A stretch of 64,000 nucleotides of DNA, taken from NCBI GenBank assembly GCA_950295325.1, contig OX485804.1, forward strand, positions 58,094,001 through 58,158,000, read 5' to 3'. The position numbers were made by a program, and so were the translations under genes. Positions within the stretch are counted from its first letter, which is position 1. Each line of letters opens with the position of its first letter. The DNA is from Polytrichum commune. Taxonomy: Eukaryota; Streptophyta; Polytrichopsida; Polytrichales; Polytrichaceae. The notes under the pieces were generated by a model. The model was not told where the DNA came from. It searched no databases and saw nothing but the letters and a program-made list of their open reading frames with translations. Below, in pieces: positions 49,070 through 60,101 of the stretch.

Positions 49070-51982
49070 ATGCCTCTACCATCTTCTTCTCACCCACGTG
49101 TGCCAGCTAGGACGCCTCCATTTTCCCCAATTCGTGACCGGGACAGGGCTGGCAACCTGAGAGACCGAGACCGGGACCGGGGGTTGCATGTGAGGGATGA
49201 AATCCGTCGAGGAGGTCGGGAGGTAGATAGTAGTAGAGCAATTGAAAGGGATAGGGTTCCGGAGCGGGAGAGGGAGAGAGAGAGAGAAAGGATTGTTGAG
49301 AGGGATAGGGAAAGGGGTCTTGAGAGAGAGAGGGATAGGGTTTTGGAAAGAGAGAGAGAGAGGGAACGAGAAAGAGAAAGAGAGAGGGGAAGGGAGAAGG
49401 ATAGGGAGAGAGATAGAGAAAGGGAACGGGATAGGGAAAGAGAAAGAGACAGGGAGTGGAGAGCTAGGGCACGTGCACGAGAAGCTGATCGAGAGCCAGG
49501 CGAGATCACAAATTCATCAAGTCGGAGAGAGGATGGAGAATTCGATGCACGGGAGCATCGAACGAATAATTCATCAACCACAAGGCAGCAACAGCCATCA
49601 GCTGCTTCCGTGGAAGCATCAGCATCAACAGCAGCAAGAAGTGGTACTTCTTCTTCCCCGCAAAGGAAGCGCAAGTTCAACCCTATTGTGTGGGACTTAG
49701 ACGAAGCGAAAAATGGATCAGCAAAGGCTGCTTCAATGGGTTCTTCTACTTCGCAAGCAGCAGCAGCAGGAGCAGCTCCTCCTCAACCTTCTTCAACCAG
49801 GTTTGGTCCAAATTCAAATTCCAGTCCACCCCGTCTATCATCGTCGCACCAGCCTCAGTCTTCGAATAGCTTATCTCCACCGAGCTCTCGTAATGCCGCT
49901 GATGTAATGCTAGCATCATCGTCTCCTGGAAAAAGTTTGCCTACGGGTTCTAAACTCTCCCCGGCTGCTCAAATATTGGGAAGGGTGTCTTTGACTCCTA
50001 GTCCTTCTGGCCAGGTGAAAGAGCAAGTTAGGGTTAGAGGAAAAGTAGCGACTGTATCTCCGAGTGTTGCTACCCGTATGATGTCTGGGGGAAGAGTTTC
50101 ATCATCATCTCCTGCTGGTATTTCTAGCCGAGCATTGGAAGCGAGAGGTTCGGAGGAAAGGATGTCTACCTCGCCACGTCCTTCCAGCTGGGGGATGGAT
50201 ACAAACCAGTCTTCTGGCATGTTAGGAGTTCTTCCAGTTGAAAAGTCTTCCCCAGCAGGTGTACGGGGCAATGATGGTACTTCTTCTGCTTCTTCACCTT
50301 CTTCATCTTCTTCTGGTGATGACGATGATGAAAAAGTCTCTCCTGCTGCTGCTGTGGTGCAGAAAGGTAGTGAGAGAGGAGATGTACAGAGTGTCGACGA
50401 TGATGTGCACATGCAAGATTTAAATAATAATAATAGGGGAACCCCTGAATCGGAAGATGATGATGCATTGGAACCTGGACAGCTTCTGGACAGTCCGATG
50501 GCAGACGATAAGCAGGAGGAGGATCGTACTCCAGCCCCTGCTACTATTGCCCGATCACGATGGGCAGAGGATACTCATACCCCAGAGCACAACCAGACTT
50601 CTTCCCCTGCACGGGGCTCCAAACCTCGAGTGCAAAGATCTAGAAGCTTGGATAGTGAGGATCAGGGTAGGGCTCCGAGTACCTCACCTGAGCCAGGTGA
50701 ATTCAGACTAGAGAAGGCGAATAATAACAACACAGGTAAAGCCAGTCAAGACGGTGAAGAGTATGAAAGAGAGCTGAATAAGAAAGAGTTGCAGGAGCTT
50801 GATGAAGACAGTGGAGGTGAAGATGGTGAGGTGCAGCAGCCTGAGCTTGATTCAGACCCAGAAGCAACTCCAATCCCTGTTGGTCAACAGCATAGGGCTA
50901 TTGATATGCTGAAGGGTTGTAGATCTGTAGACGAATTTGAGAGACTGAATAAAATTGATGAGGGAACTTATGGTGTTGTGTTCCGCGCAAGGGACAAAAA
51001 AACAGGGGAGGTTGTGGCTTTGAAGAAAGTCAAGATGGAGAAAGAGAAGAACGGGTTTCCAATGACATCATTGCGGGAAATCAATGTCTTATTATCATTT
51101 CACCATCCCTCAGTTGTGGATGTCAAGGAAGTTGTTGTGGGCAATATGCTTGACAACATCTTCATGGTCATGGAATATATGGAACATGATTTGAAGTGCC
51201 TTATGGAAACCATGAAACAGCCGTTCAGCCAAAGTGAAGTAAAATGTCTTATGTTGCAGCTCTTTGATGGGGTCAAGTATCTGCATGATAACTGGGTTCT
51301 TCACAGGGACTTGAAAACGTCGAACCTTCTCCTGAACAACCGGGGGGAACTGAAGATATGTGACTTTGGATTGGCTCGACAATATGGAGAACCATTGAAG
51401 GAGTACTCGCATGAAGTAGTCACACTTTGGTACAGAGCACCAGAGCTCCTGCTTGGAGCAAGAAAATATTCTACAGCTATAGATATGTGGTCTTTGGGTT
51501 GCATCATGGCAGAGTTTCTTGCTAAAGAGCCATTATTCCCTGGAAAATCGGTTATCGATGAGATTGACAAAATTTTCAAGACCCTGGGAACACCAAATGA
51601 AAAGATTTGGCCTGATTTTGTGAAGTTACCAGGTGTACGATGTAATTTTACCAAGCAGCCATTCAATAGATTAAGGGAGAAGTTCCCTGCTACAGCATTT
51701 GCTGGAAGGCCTACCCTGTCTGAGAAAGGGTTTGATCTGCTGAACAGGCTTCTTACGTATGACCCATCAAAACGCATTACTGCAGATGAGGCTTTAAAAC
51801 ACGAATGGTTTCGGGAAGTTCCTCTGCCCAAGGCTAAAGAGTTTATGCCCACATTCCCTGCCCGGAGTGAGCACGATAGGCGGATTCGGCGGCTAATGAA
51901 AAGTCCTGACCCTCTGGAGGAACAGAGAAAACGTGAGCTGCGAAGGGCATCTGAGCTTGGAGGTGGTGGCTTGTTTGGTTAA
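49070..51982 (+). CDS. CDKG2: CDKG2-like cyclin-dependent kinase (CDK11/PITSLRE group), full length, single coding exon
   Basis: Ser/Thr kinase of the CDKG/CDK11 group, expected in nuclear speckles with cyclin L, acting on splicing and transcription. The 970-aa frame starts at ATG 49070, just after a likely 5' UTR acceptor; the frame extends upstream to 49007, but the paralogue supports MPLPSSSHP as the start. Seen: Arg/Glu-Asp repeats (~60-145), GEITNSS, NLS-like [18 protein letters not shown], a long Ser/Pro-rich disordered linker, RSRWAED, acidic [10 protein letters not shown], then the kinase domain: EGTYGVV (631-637), [23 protein letters not shown] (745-752), DFG (765-767), T-loop [15 protein letters not shown] with Ser780 in place of the usual Thr, EWFREVPLP, and the family tail [20 protein letters not shown]. 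No intron interrupts the coding region. The N-terminal region is longer than in Arabidopsis CDKG2 (about 750 aa, from memory). Confidence 0.94.
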   Translation: MPLPSSSHPRVPARTPPFSPIRDRDRAGNLRDRDRDRGLHVRDEIRRGGREVDSSRAIERDRVPERERERERERIVERDRERGLERERDRVLERERERERERERERGREKDRERDRERERDRERERDREWRARARAREADREPGEITNSSSRREDGEFDAREHRTNNSSTTRQQQPSAASVEASASTAARSGTSSSPQRKRKFNPIVWDLDEAKNGSAKAASMGSSTSQAAAAGAAPPQPSSTRFGPNSNSSPPRLSSSHQPQSSNSLSPPSSRNAADVMLASSSPGKSLPTGSKLSPAAQILGRVSLTPSPSGQVKEQVRVRGKVATVSPSVATRMMSGGRVSSSSPAGISSRALEARGSEERMSTSPRPSSWGMDTNQSSGMLGVLPVEKSSPAGVRGNDGTSSASSPSSSSSGDDDDEKVSPAAAVVQKGSERGDVQSVDDDVHMQDLNNNNRGTPESEDDDALEPGQLLDSPMADDKQEEDRTPAPATIARSRWAEDTHTPEHNQTSSPARGSKPRVQRSRSLDSEDQGRAPSTSPEPGEFRLEKANNNNTGKASQDGEEYERELNKKELQELDEDSGGEDGEVQQPELDSDPEATPIPVGQQHRAIDMLKGCRSVDEFERLNKIDEGTYGVVFRARDKKTGEVVALKKVKMEKEKNGFPMTSLREINVLLSFHHPSVVDVKEVVVGNMLDNIFMVMEYMEHDLKCLMETMKQPFSQSEVKCLMLQLFDGVKYLHDNWVLHRDLKTSNLLLNNRGELKICDFGLARQYGEPLKEYSHEVVTLWYRAPELLLGARKYSTAIDMWSLGCIMAEFLAKEPLFPGKSVIDEIDKIFKTLGTPNEKIWPDFVKLPGVRCNFTKQPFNRLREKFPATAFAGRPTLSEKGFDLLNRLLTYDPSKRITADEALKHEWFREVPLPKAKEFMPTFPARSEHDRRIRRLMKSPDPLEEQRKRELRRASELGGGGLFG
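49260..49460 (+). repeat. Purine (GA-rich) coding repeat of CDKG copy 2
   Basis: Imperfect GAGAGAGAAAGG repeats encode alternating Arg and Glu/Asp. The purine-only strand makes length changes likely and explains a spurious Ser/Leu frame on the opposite strand. Confidence 0.9.
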
Positions 51983-52716
51983 ACAAGCCCTGAATTTCTG
52001 AAGGAACTGAGCAAACAGAAGCTGCAGAAAGCAGTAAAATTGAGGTTGTGGTCTATCTGGTTAGAATCCATTACAGCTGGCACTTTGAATTTTATCTTCT
52101 GGATTGCACATTATCCAATATTAAGAGATTCACAGTCCTCAAACTTAGGAACAAAGTGCATGTGCAGTGTGCAAATTTTATGAAGGGTTTTCACTGTATT
52201 TGGAAGTGTTAACTTCTGTTGTTCAAGATCAGATCACTAGATTAGGTGTGATGAAGGTGCTCACTCTGCACCTGGTTTCACTTAACCCCCAAGAGCTGAG
52301 TGTGGACAGTTTGGCATGTGATAAGATGGTTGCAGTTATTTGAGGAATATTATGTCCATGATGGAAGAGAAGATGTGAAGTGATGTAGAGAATCAAAGTA
52401 GTATGCAACTTGGATCAGAAATTTAACATTTTGCTTAAACTAGTTTATGAGTAATGCTGATATCTCAAAAGAGGTTATAACACACAAATCTACTCGTTTT
52501 ATACCACATGAAACATTCATTTTAGAAACGGTCGTCAGGACTTCTTATGTGCCACAATTTTGTTGCCTGGAGGACACCTGCAATATCTTCAGTGTTTGTA
52601 GCAGTAACCCTTTCAAAGGAAAGGACGTCAGAATTGAATTCATGCTATGGTTTCTTCATTGGTTGAGAAATGATAAGGTACTTAGATGGTGCTAAAACCC
52701 TCACTTAATGTGCTGA
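51983..52716. other. 3' UTR and flank of CDKG copy 2
   Basis: No coding feature. The part just after 51982 should be the 3' UTR; its end was not located. Confidence 0.5.
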
Positions 52717-53237
52717 TGCCCCCTTCCCACCTGACTTTAGCTAAGACTAAAAGTTGGTTCTAACAAACCGGCCTTCACACCATCGACATTATCTAGTGCC
52801 GAGCCTAGTTGGCAAATGATGTGGCATGGCTTAAAAGTGGAGGTTTTATGCCTCAACCACCGACCCTCCCATCGGTACCTAAACATGAGGCAAGAATATA
52901 GGAACTTGAAAAGTGTCGCCTCCCACCCTTGTGATTGGTTGCTTTTTAGTCTTAGCTATGAGGGCACGAGGAGCTCCATTAACAAAAACCGATGGTAAGA
53001 TAGGTGAGTAGTAAGGCATTTGGGGATGGGACAAAAACTACCCAACTTTCATTGCTTGGTAGATAAAACCATGAACATGTGTGAAAGCTACTTAACTAAA
53101 ACCTACTTGAAAATCTCCGGAGCAAGTTCTTGTAGGTGCATTGGGATAGTCGGATGCCTCCGCTATAACCGAGGGAGCTTTACCCAGTTTTTAGGAAATA
53201 CTTTGGGTCTTAACTAAAGTCAGGTGGGAAGGGGGCA
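52717..53237 (+). mobile_element. MITE family M1 copy D (521 bp), TSD TGA
   Basis: TGCCCCCTTCCCACCTGACT / inverse ends, flanked by TGA at 52714-52716 and 53238-53240. It is inverted relative to copies A-C. The two ends are perfect over about 23 bases. Confidence 0.87.
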
Positions 53238-53240
53238 TGA

Positions 53241-55742
53241 GCATATATTATATTGTTGGATTAAAAGTTAATAAATCTTGTTGGCGAGTGACAGGGAACT
53301 CTAATGCACCGAAGAATGTCTTTGAATTCTGTAAGCAAAAGTCATAAGGGTTTGAAGTTTAATTGGTAGATGATCCAAACCATCACATGAGCCTGATATT
53401 TAGGTGGTGGATATTCTCAAAATCAACATGTACTGATTGCTGCAAGGTTTTTGGGTGTCGGGTTTGGTGAGGCAATGGTTTTAGCATGCTCTACCTCATG
53501 TTTTGTCAATCGTATGTGATCAGATGTCCTACAGAGATGGATTTAATCAGGATTTCAGCTCATGAGATGAGAGGTTGGAGTAATCTTGGTTGAGTTTAAA
53601 ATAACCAAACTCATAATACCTTGTAAGAGATCATACCCAATAGTTCTCTAAATGCTGCACACCACAGAAATTGGCCACGCTTCAAGCACCCCAAATATAA
53701 CATATGCATGTATGTGGTTGTTTTGTAGCTTGTTTTTCATATTCTCCATCTTTGACTGATTAAAATTACACAGTGCTACATTAGCAAATCATTAATGTAA
53801 CATCACCAAATCGGACCTCTCCTGATTCATTTATGGTTGACAGAAGTGTATGTTTGTTATTTCCTTCATTGAATTCATAAGTCCTCCCAATTGTGTTCAC
53901 TATTGAGTGTGAAGTAGTCCATAAACTTAAAGATGTAAGCCAATCTCTTTCAAATGTATGTCTTTACAGTGTTTGTTCTTTGATCCTCACTGAACCACAC
54001 TCCATTCAAATATAGGTGTCAGATTAAGACAAGTAACCAAATAACACCTGCATGCTTTTAAAATGATGGATATGGGGTCAAGTGTGCTAAGAATAAGGTA
54101 AGGATCAACAGTTACATCAATATTACAAGTTGCAATCACCACATGTTTTATGAAAACAGGTTCATTAAGTACCTGTAATTTTTTGTACAGTGTCCTTGCT
54201 TGTATCAGGGCTGCATCTACTTGCACATGATTTTGAGCAGCTTCATCACATAAGTTTTTGGAGCAATTCAGATGTGAAGTATAACATGACAACTGCAAGC
54301 CCTATGATGTCACACCAGTAGAGTTCTCATTACAGATATCATTGTTGCAGATACAGTGCCAAAATCATGACAGTTAAAACTTTCACAAGAAATGTTATTT
54401 CACTTTAGACCAGAAGAGGTATAAGTCATGAGTAAGTAGCAGTAGTGTTAACATACTGGCTTCAAAATTGAAGATCTCCGCATTGGTGTTTGTTCAATGT
54501 GGATTAAACTTCAAAATAATATGATTGAGACTTCTAAACTGTGAAGGTCTAAGTGTATCCTACAGATTGGTCAATCTTAGAGGAATGATCAAGCTAGGAC
54601 AGCAAAAAGGAACGTGGATCAACCTGCAAAGTAATGAAACCCCACTTCACAATGTTTGTTGATTACAATTGAAGGTTCCTCACTCATATTGAATTGCCTT
54701 TTAACAAGCTAAACCTTCACTTCTTCAATGGGGGGAAAAGCATGGAGGTGGTAGCGAGTTGCTCCCATTTTTGTCACAGGTTGTCCCATCAATCAAAGAT
54801 GGAGCATGAACATTTTTGAGAACCGCCTCAGAGATTGGTGGTGTTGATCGAAGTTGGGTCTCCGAAACAGTGGGTTAAGTATAGCGTGAATTGAAGCCAC
54901 ACTTTTTTTGTGTACATATCAAGTGGAAATGAGCAAAAGTGCACATTGAGTCCATCGGATTTGTTCTCACCAACTGCACTCACCCAGAGGTTTTGCAGTG
55001 AATCATTGAACCCTAAGAAACTTAATACAGTCTTTACCAAATCAATTCTGGCTTGCCTGTCTACACCACACACTGAGACCATGTCTGCATAAAGGTTGTG
55101 TAGTGAAGAGATAAGAGCCCCAGCATTGGCTTAGAGGCAACTAGACTACCTTCTAAGGTTCACAAGGTCTTTACTGATTGTAATCAATTGAGTGGAGCAA
55201 AAAGAGTCTGTGTAATGGGAGCACAAAGGAGAATCAAGAGATGGCTTGCCTTCATAGATGCCACTCTGCACCCACAAGTAGACTCAAGTCTCAGCCTTCA
55301 GATATCTGTTTTGACTACCAGGAACTAGTAGCTTGCTGAAGGCCGCAGATTGAGATTGCTTGCAGTATCCAAAAAGTATGATCAAATCCGCATTACAATT
55401 AGCAGGAATGATTGTGAATGGGGTGCCAGGTGACAATGGTTCCACTTTACAAGAATCAATTGATGAAGAATGAGGCAGATCCTGTAGGATAATAAGATTG
55501 GCTGCTTCACATCATGATGGCCTTGCAAACTTGGTCACAGATGGATAATTTGTACTTTGGTTTTTCATGTTTGCTTGTCAGAGCTTTGTTGAGGCAAGTC
55601 AACACAAACTGCTTGTGTCAGCCCCAACAACCAACAAAGTGTTCTTTCGTCCATCTTCACATTGGGAGGAACAAATTCCTTTGCGCCAGAGCTGATTAAA
55701 CCACTTGAGACAACAATTGGCTGGTGAGCATCACCACCACAC
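53241..55742. other. Intergenic / 3' flank of TAF8
   Basis: No gene recognised. A short copy of dispersed repeat R1 lies at ~53905-54045. The right end should hold the TAF8 3' UTR. Confidence 0.45.
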
Positions 55743-57834
55743 TCATATCTGCTGGGTGACATCTTCAGATTCATCTGCAGCTTGAGCTAAAATCTGCTCA
55801 GCCCGTTTCTTCTTCTCGTCTTTCTCTTCCTCCTTTCCAGCTGTTCCACCTCCCTTTCCTCGTTTCGCAGGAAGAGGGGGAGGAGATGGACTTCTTGCCA
55901 AGCTGAGCTGGGCAGCTATAGCCTTTGCTCGTGCCTTTCTTCCCCAATCAAAAGTGAGTGATACAGGGACCCGATCTTTTGCCTCAGGAATCGCACTTCC
56001 CAGCTGTTCTCTTGGACTTTTGGCAGCCGATTCGTCATGTTCAACAACACTTTTTGAAGCCTCCAGTATGGGAGCAAATGCCTCGAGGACAGAAGGGAGG
56101 GACACCAGTCCCTCAGCATCCCGTTTTGTTGTTATTGCTTCAAAGTTTCTTCCTGCCATCCATGCATCAAGGGGTTTTCAGTGCATCATCATACAATACT
56201 AAGTTATCCACTGCAAACACAATACTTCTCCTACCAGTTTTATGTGAAGAACATGCTTACAAAAACAACTACAGATGGCTGCCTGAGAGATGTGCGCATG
56301 CACACACACACACAAACATACACACATATCACATTTCATGTTCATTCCTGAAGAACATAACCTAAAAAATTATTGCACAGATTGGAGTTATCCTTTATCT
56401 CAACAGGACTTTTGGTCAGGAGTTGGTTGTTTTGCATACAGCACCTTCCATGTTCAGTGAGCTTTTGGTGCATGCTTGGAGGATAGTGTGGAGGTTTGAA
56501 CATAGAACATTCTATTTCGGCTCATTGAGGGTCAAACTCATTTTGGTATGCCAAGAGGTGCTAATATTGAGCTTGATATAGGTTGCTCTTCATTGAAATG
56601 CAAACTCTACCTTTGATCATGCACCACAATTGGAAAGACATTATTGATTTTGTATGAAAAATAACTATTGGGAAATCATATGGGACAAATTCACGACATA
56701 AAGTCCCATTGACTTGAAGAACTCTATTGCTAGACAGGCAGAAGTAGTCAATACATTACCTGCCAGAGCAACCGGGGCAACTTCTTTCTCTCCTGCTGGA
56801 AGAGGTTGAGCCAAGAAGGGGTTTTGGGCAGAAGATATTGGCCGCTTCCCTTTTCCTTTCCCTGCTGGACCCTCTGTCCCTGCCTTTGCTAGAAGGGCCT
56901 CTTGTTCTCTAGAAGGCCATTGCTGCCTGGAGTGAGACTGAGGATCCCCAACAACAACCATAGCCCCTGAACCCCCCCAGCCTGGAGAAGCTCCTGCTAC
57001 TCCCGGGATAGTGCGTCCTGATGGTTGCTGTTGTTGTTGTGATGGTTGGGAAGAAACCCTAACCCCATCCCCAACCCCAGCTGATGACGGCTGTGCTTCT
57101 GCAGCAGAAGCTCCTCCATTTGCAGACATGCGGAGATGGAGCGAAACAAGTGACCTTTCTGCCTTCCGTCGTTGCCTGGCTTGTTCCAATTTATCCATGT
57201 GAGGATCACTTTTCCGTTCATTCCAAACAGGTGTAGATTGATATGTGTGAGGGTCAGGGAATGCAGGCAACCATGATGGGATGTGAGGCAACGGGGGCTC
57301 CTCTCCCAGCTGTGCAAAGCTCGGAGGTGGGGCTCGTTTTTTCTGCACAGGAAAATGTGGGACAGGTCTTGCAAACGGAATCTCTTCAGCATACTCCACA
57401 TACCGCATCACATCCCGAAGAGTGCTGGAATTTGCAAGACACTTTGTTGATGTATCCACACCTGACCCAGGACCCATATCTTCCATGGCTAAAATCACAT
57501 CAAAAGCATTACACTCAGTCCGGCCACATAGATTGGCATAGAAGTGAGCTGCTTTACCCAAATCACTTAAATACCGTAATGCAATGTCCGCGAGAGTCTC
57601 CGAAGCTGTCCGCTGAATGCCATGAAACCCTAATCCTTCGCAAATCTGCGCAACCGCTGTGTTTGCTACTGCACGTCCGAATTCATCCCCTCCAGGTGTG
57701 TTCACACCAACACCACCACCACCACTGTTAGTACCTGCTCCTCCTCCTCCTCCTCCTCCTCCTCCTGCCGCCTCGTTTCTTCCGGTGGGTTTTTTAGTCC
57801 CTTTCTCTTTCTCTTTATTACTCTTGGCTGCCAT
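55743..57834 (-). CDS. TAF8: Transcription initiation factor TFIID subunit 8 (TAF8), 2 exons
   Basis: TFIID subunit that pairs with TAF10 through a histone fold and helps assemble the pre-initiation complex in the nucleus. Minus-strand exons 56760-57834 and 55743-56152, GT-AG intron of 607 bp, joined in frame (ALA-G-RNFEA) to 494 aa. Seen: Lys-rich start; poly-Gly tract from a GGA/CCT repeat; histone fold FGRAVANTAVAQICEGLGFHG..ALRYLSDLGKAAHFYANLCGRTECNAFDVILAMEDMG (~50-120); the TAF8 Pro-rich segment VPHFPV..LPHIPSWLPAFPDPHTYQSTPVWNER (~158-205); a coiled Arg/Lys stretch; low-complexity linker; acidic/Lys-rich end with KKKRAEQIL. It is longer than Arabidopsis TAF8 (about 350 aa, from memory), mainly through low-complexity sequence. 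The intron carries dispersed repeat R2. Confidence 0.94.
56388..56600 (+). repeat. Dispersed intronic repeat R2, copy 3 (TAF8 intron)
   Basis: GTTATCCTTTATCTCAACAG, GGAGTTGGTTGTTT, GAGGTTTGAACATAGAACAT and TCATTGAGGGTCAAACTCA in the same order as 17969-18170. It also lies antisense to its host gene. Confidence 0.65.
57741..57767 (-). repeat. (CCT)n tract encoding the TAF8 poly-Gly run
   Basis: Eight or nine CCT triplets on the plus strand give consecutive Gly codons near the TAF8 N-terminus. Confidence 0.85.
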
Positions 57835-58744
57835 CGTTTGCTCCGTTAAGACAGGACGAGATCCCTTCTCTCAACGGCGATGATAGTGCAACGTGATGAT
57901 GAGACTGAGACCCCGAAACTCATCTCTTCGCTACACCTCACAGTCCTTCCTTACATTTCACCATGCCTCTCCATCCCTTTAAATCATACTTGCATCAAAA
58001 ACCGACCTTTCCAAACCTCCAAACATCCTCCCCTCACCCTTTCAAACTTCTTCAGCGCCCTGAACAGAGCCTCATTTTTACTCGAGAAGACTGATGACAC
58101 TGCAGCTTCCTCATGCATCCTCAGCTCCCTCCTAATTACCATGAGCTCCTAAACCCGCACAAAACTTTTCTCAAGCCCTAATCCACAGCCTCTCTCAACT
58201 ACGGCATTCTCGACACAATGACCACAAAAATAGAATCCGTTCTTATTTATTTATTTAAACATCCGCACATCATTCAACAAACAACTACTTCAGAGAAGAA
58301 GAAAAATTGCAGAGAGGGGGGAACTCGTGGAGAGGGAAGAAAACAACTACACATCTAGTCGAAGTCTTTTCTCTTTGCCACCAACCATAGCACCCTGCTC
58401 TCGACTGCCATATCTCCATTGAAAAACTTAATTCAGAAATCCCTGCTCAAGACGTATCTCCGAGAGCTTGTACCAAACCTTGTTTGGAACAATAAAGGCA
58501 CCGAAGAGAGGGAAACATTCTAATCTCCTCTTCTCTCTTCCCGAGACGAAGTTTGTGAAAAATAGCTTAGATTGTGCCGGGTATGAGTAAGGTAGTTGGT
58601 GAAGAGGCGGGAGAATGCAGGTGATAGGCAGTATGAAAGGGTGCGTAGTGGCTTTGGCTATGGCGGGCGCAGGGCTTCCAGCTCTTTGCAACTCGTGTTC
58701 CGGGAAGGGAGTCGGGGGCGGGGGAAAACAAAACAAAGGGCCTA
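57835..58744. other. 5' flank of TAF8, promoter region
   Basis: Holds the TAF8 5' UTR and promoter. No clear TATA box was assigned. Frames such as 58428-58736 are not supported as genes. Confidence 0.4.
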
Positions 58745-58905
58745 GATTGAGATCCTACTTGGCACCTCGGACTTCTGGGCACCTCGATTGAGGTCCACTA
58801 ATGGCCACCTTGGACTTTGGGGACCAAATTTAGTCCCCTGCTTGTCACCTCGGTCATTTTAGGACCCGACTGAGGTCCCTTTATCGGTCACCTTGGATTT
58901 GGGAG
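58745..58905. repeat. Short minisatellite, ~3 units of ~50-60 bp
   Basis: GATTGAGGTCC, then GTCACCTCGGACTTTGGG-like blocks repeat three times with variation (CACCTCGGACTTCTGGG, CACCTTGGACTTTGGGG, CACCTTGGATTTGGGAG). Confidence 0.65.
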
Positions 58906-59769
58906 CCTAGACAATTTGTTGTCCCCTCTACAACTCCATCAGAGATAGATATCGAAATTTTGGATCTAGGTTCGCATATCTTAGTGGAGTTAGCCTGAAC
59001 TTGAAATTGCCTACACTGGTGGGAGTAAATATTAGCTAAACATAGATTAATTAGACTTAGCTTCTGGTTATTTAACAAGAAAACAGTAGAACCGTGAGGC
59101 TCTGTCCTTTCTTATGAAAAACTATAATTATAGTTGTACAATTTGCTCATGCCAATGCATGGTTATTTATATATATCTATATATAGAACTATAGTTAACT
59201 AGATTTTAGAACAACTATAGTTAACTACATTTTTTGACAAGTCAAATCGCGAACAACTAGAGTTACGAAAGGCAACTAGTTAACTAATAGTTGAATTAGT
59301 TGGTTACTTATCCAAGGTATGCAAGCTTTCATCATCCACGTTAAATAAACTTGACCAAAAATAGCAAGAACAAGTAATGTTTAAGTGTGAATGCAAAGTG
59401 GTTAGGAAATTTGCTCTTTAAACATAGAAGTCGATGCATAATCTTTGTCCTACAGACATAGCCAACAAACAATCCAAAGAGAATTAAGAGTTGAGTTAAC
59501 TCTCAACGTGCCCATATATATCTTCTTTTTCCCATACTACTTGATAGACACATGACACTTGGCATTAGCATGATCAATAATATCGTCCTCTAGGATACCA
59601 AAACAAAAAACTATCACCTCAAGCTCCAATGTGCTTTGCTAACTATTACGTTGTAAATAGTCATGCACTTCAAAAAGGTTACTTATGTTGATAATCTGTG
59701 GATGAGACACTATGACGCCTCTAGGCATCTAGTTTAGACCATTCATTCACCAATAGTGTATGTGACATT

Positions 59770-60085
59770 AAGGATGGGTTTATATTGGGGGTCAAGGTCC
59801 AAGAAACGTGAAGTCTAAAACACCCCTTCATAGACCTTGCTTTTAACTCTAAGATTGAACCCAAACTTGAAGACTGGTTTCTTAAACTAAGAGAGGCACT
59901 TTCTTGAGTTGGAACCCCTAAAATTTGTTGGGAAAGTGATGCCACATTGGCGGCACTTCGCTTTACATACCTTGGACTCGGACCCTAATGTAAACTCCTT
60001 AGGTCCAAAATCTTGCTATTGACCAATAGGATCACTCCATATTGGAGTTTCTTTGGTCTTGGACCCTAGTGTAATTCACCCTACA
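59770..60085. mobile_element. Probable Tourist-like foldback element
   Basis: GGGTTTATATTGGGGGTCAA at the left and CCCTAGTGTAATTCACCC at the right are diverged inverse copies. A third inverse relative (GGACCCTAATGTAAACTCC) lies inside at ~59978-60000. No target duplication was found; ends are approximate. Confidence 0.5.
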
Positions 60086-60101
60086 TACCATAAACAGTGT
60101 A

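Noticed and set aside
49090-49680. Long minus-strand frame encoding Ser/Leu repeats
   Set aside because: It is the complement of the GA-rich Arg/Glu coding repeat of the kinase gene and has no independent support.
58428-58736. 102-codon Pro-rich minus-strand frame upstream of TAF8
   Set aside because: Lies in promoter/flank DNA and matches no family.
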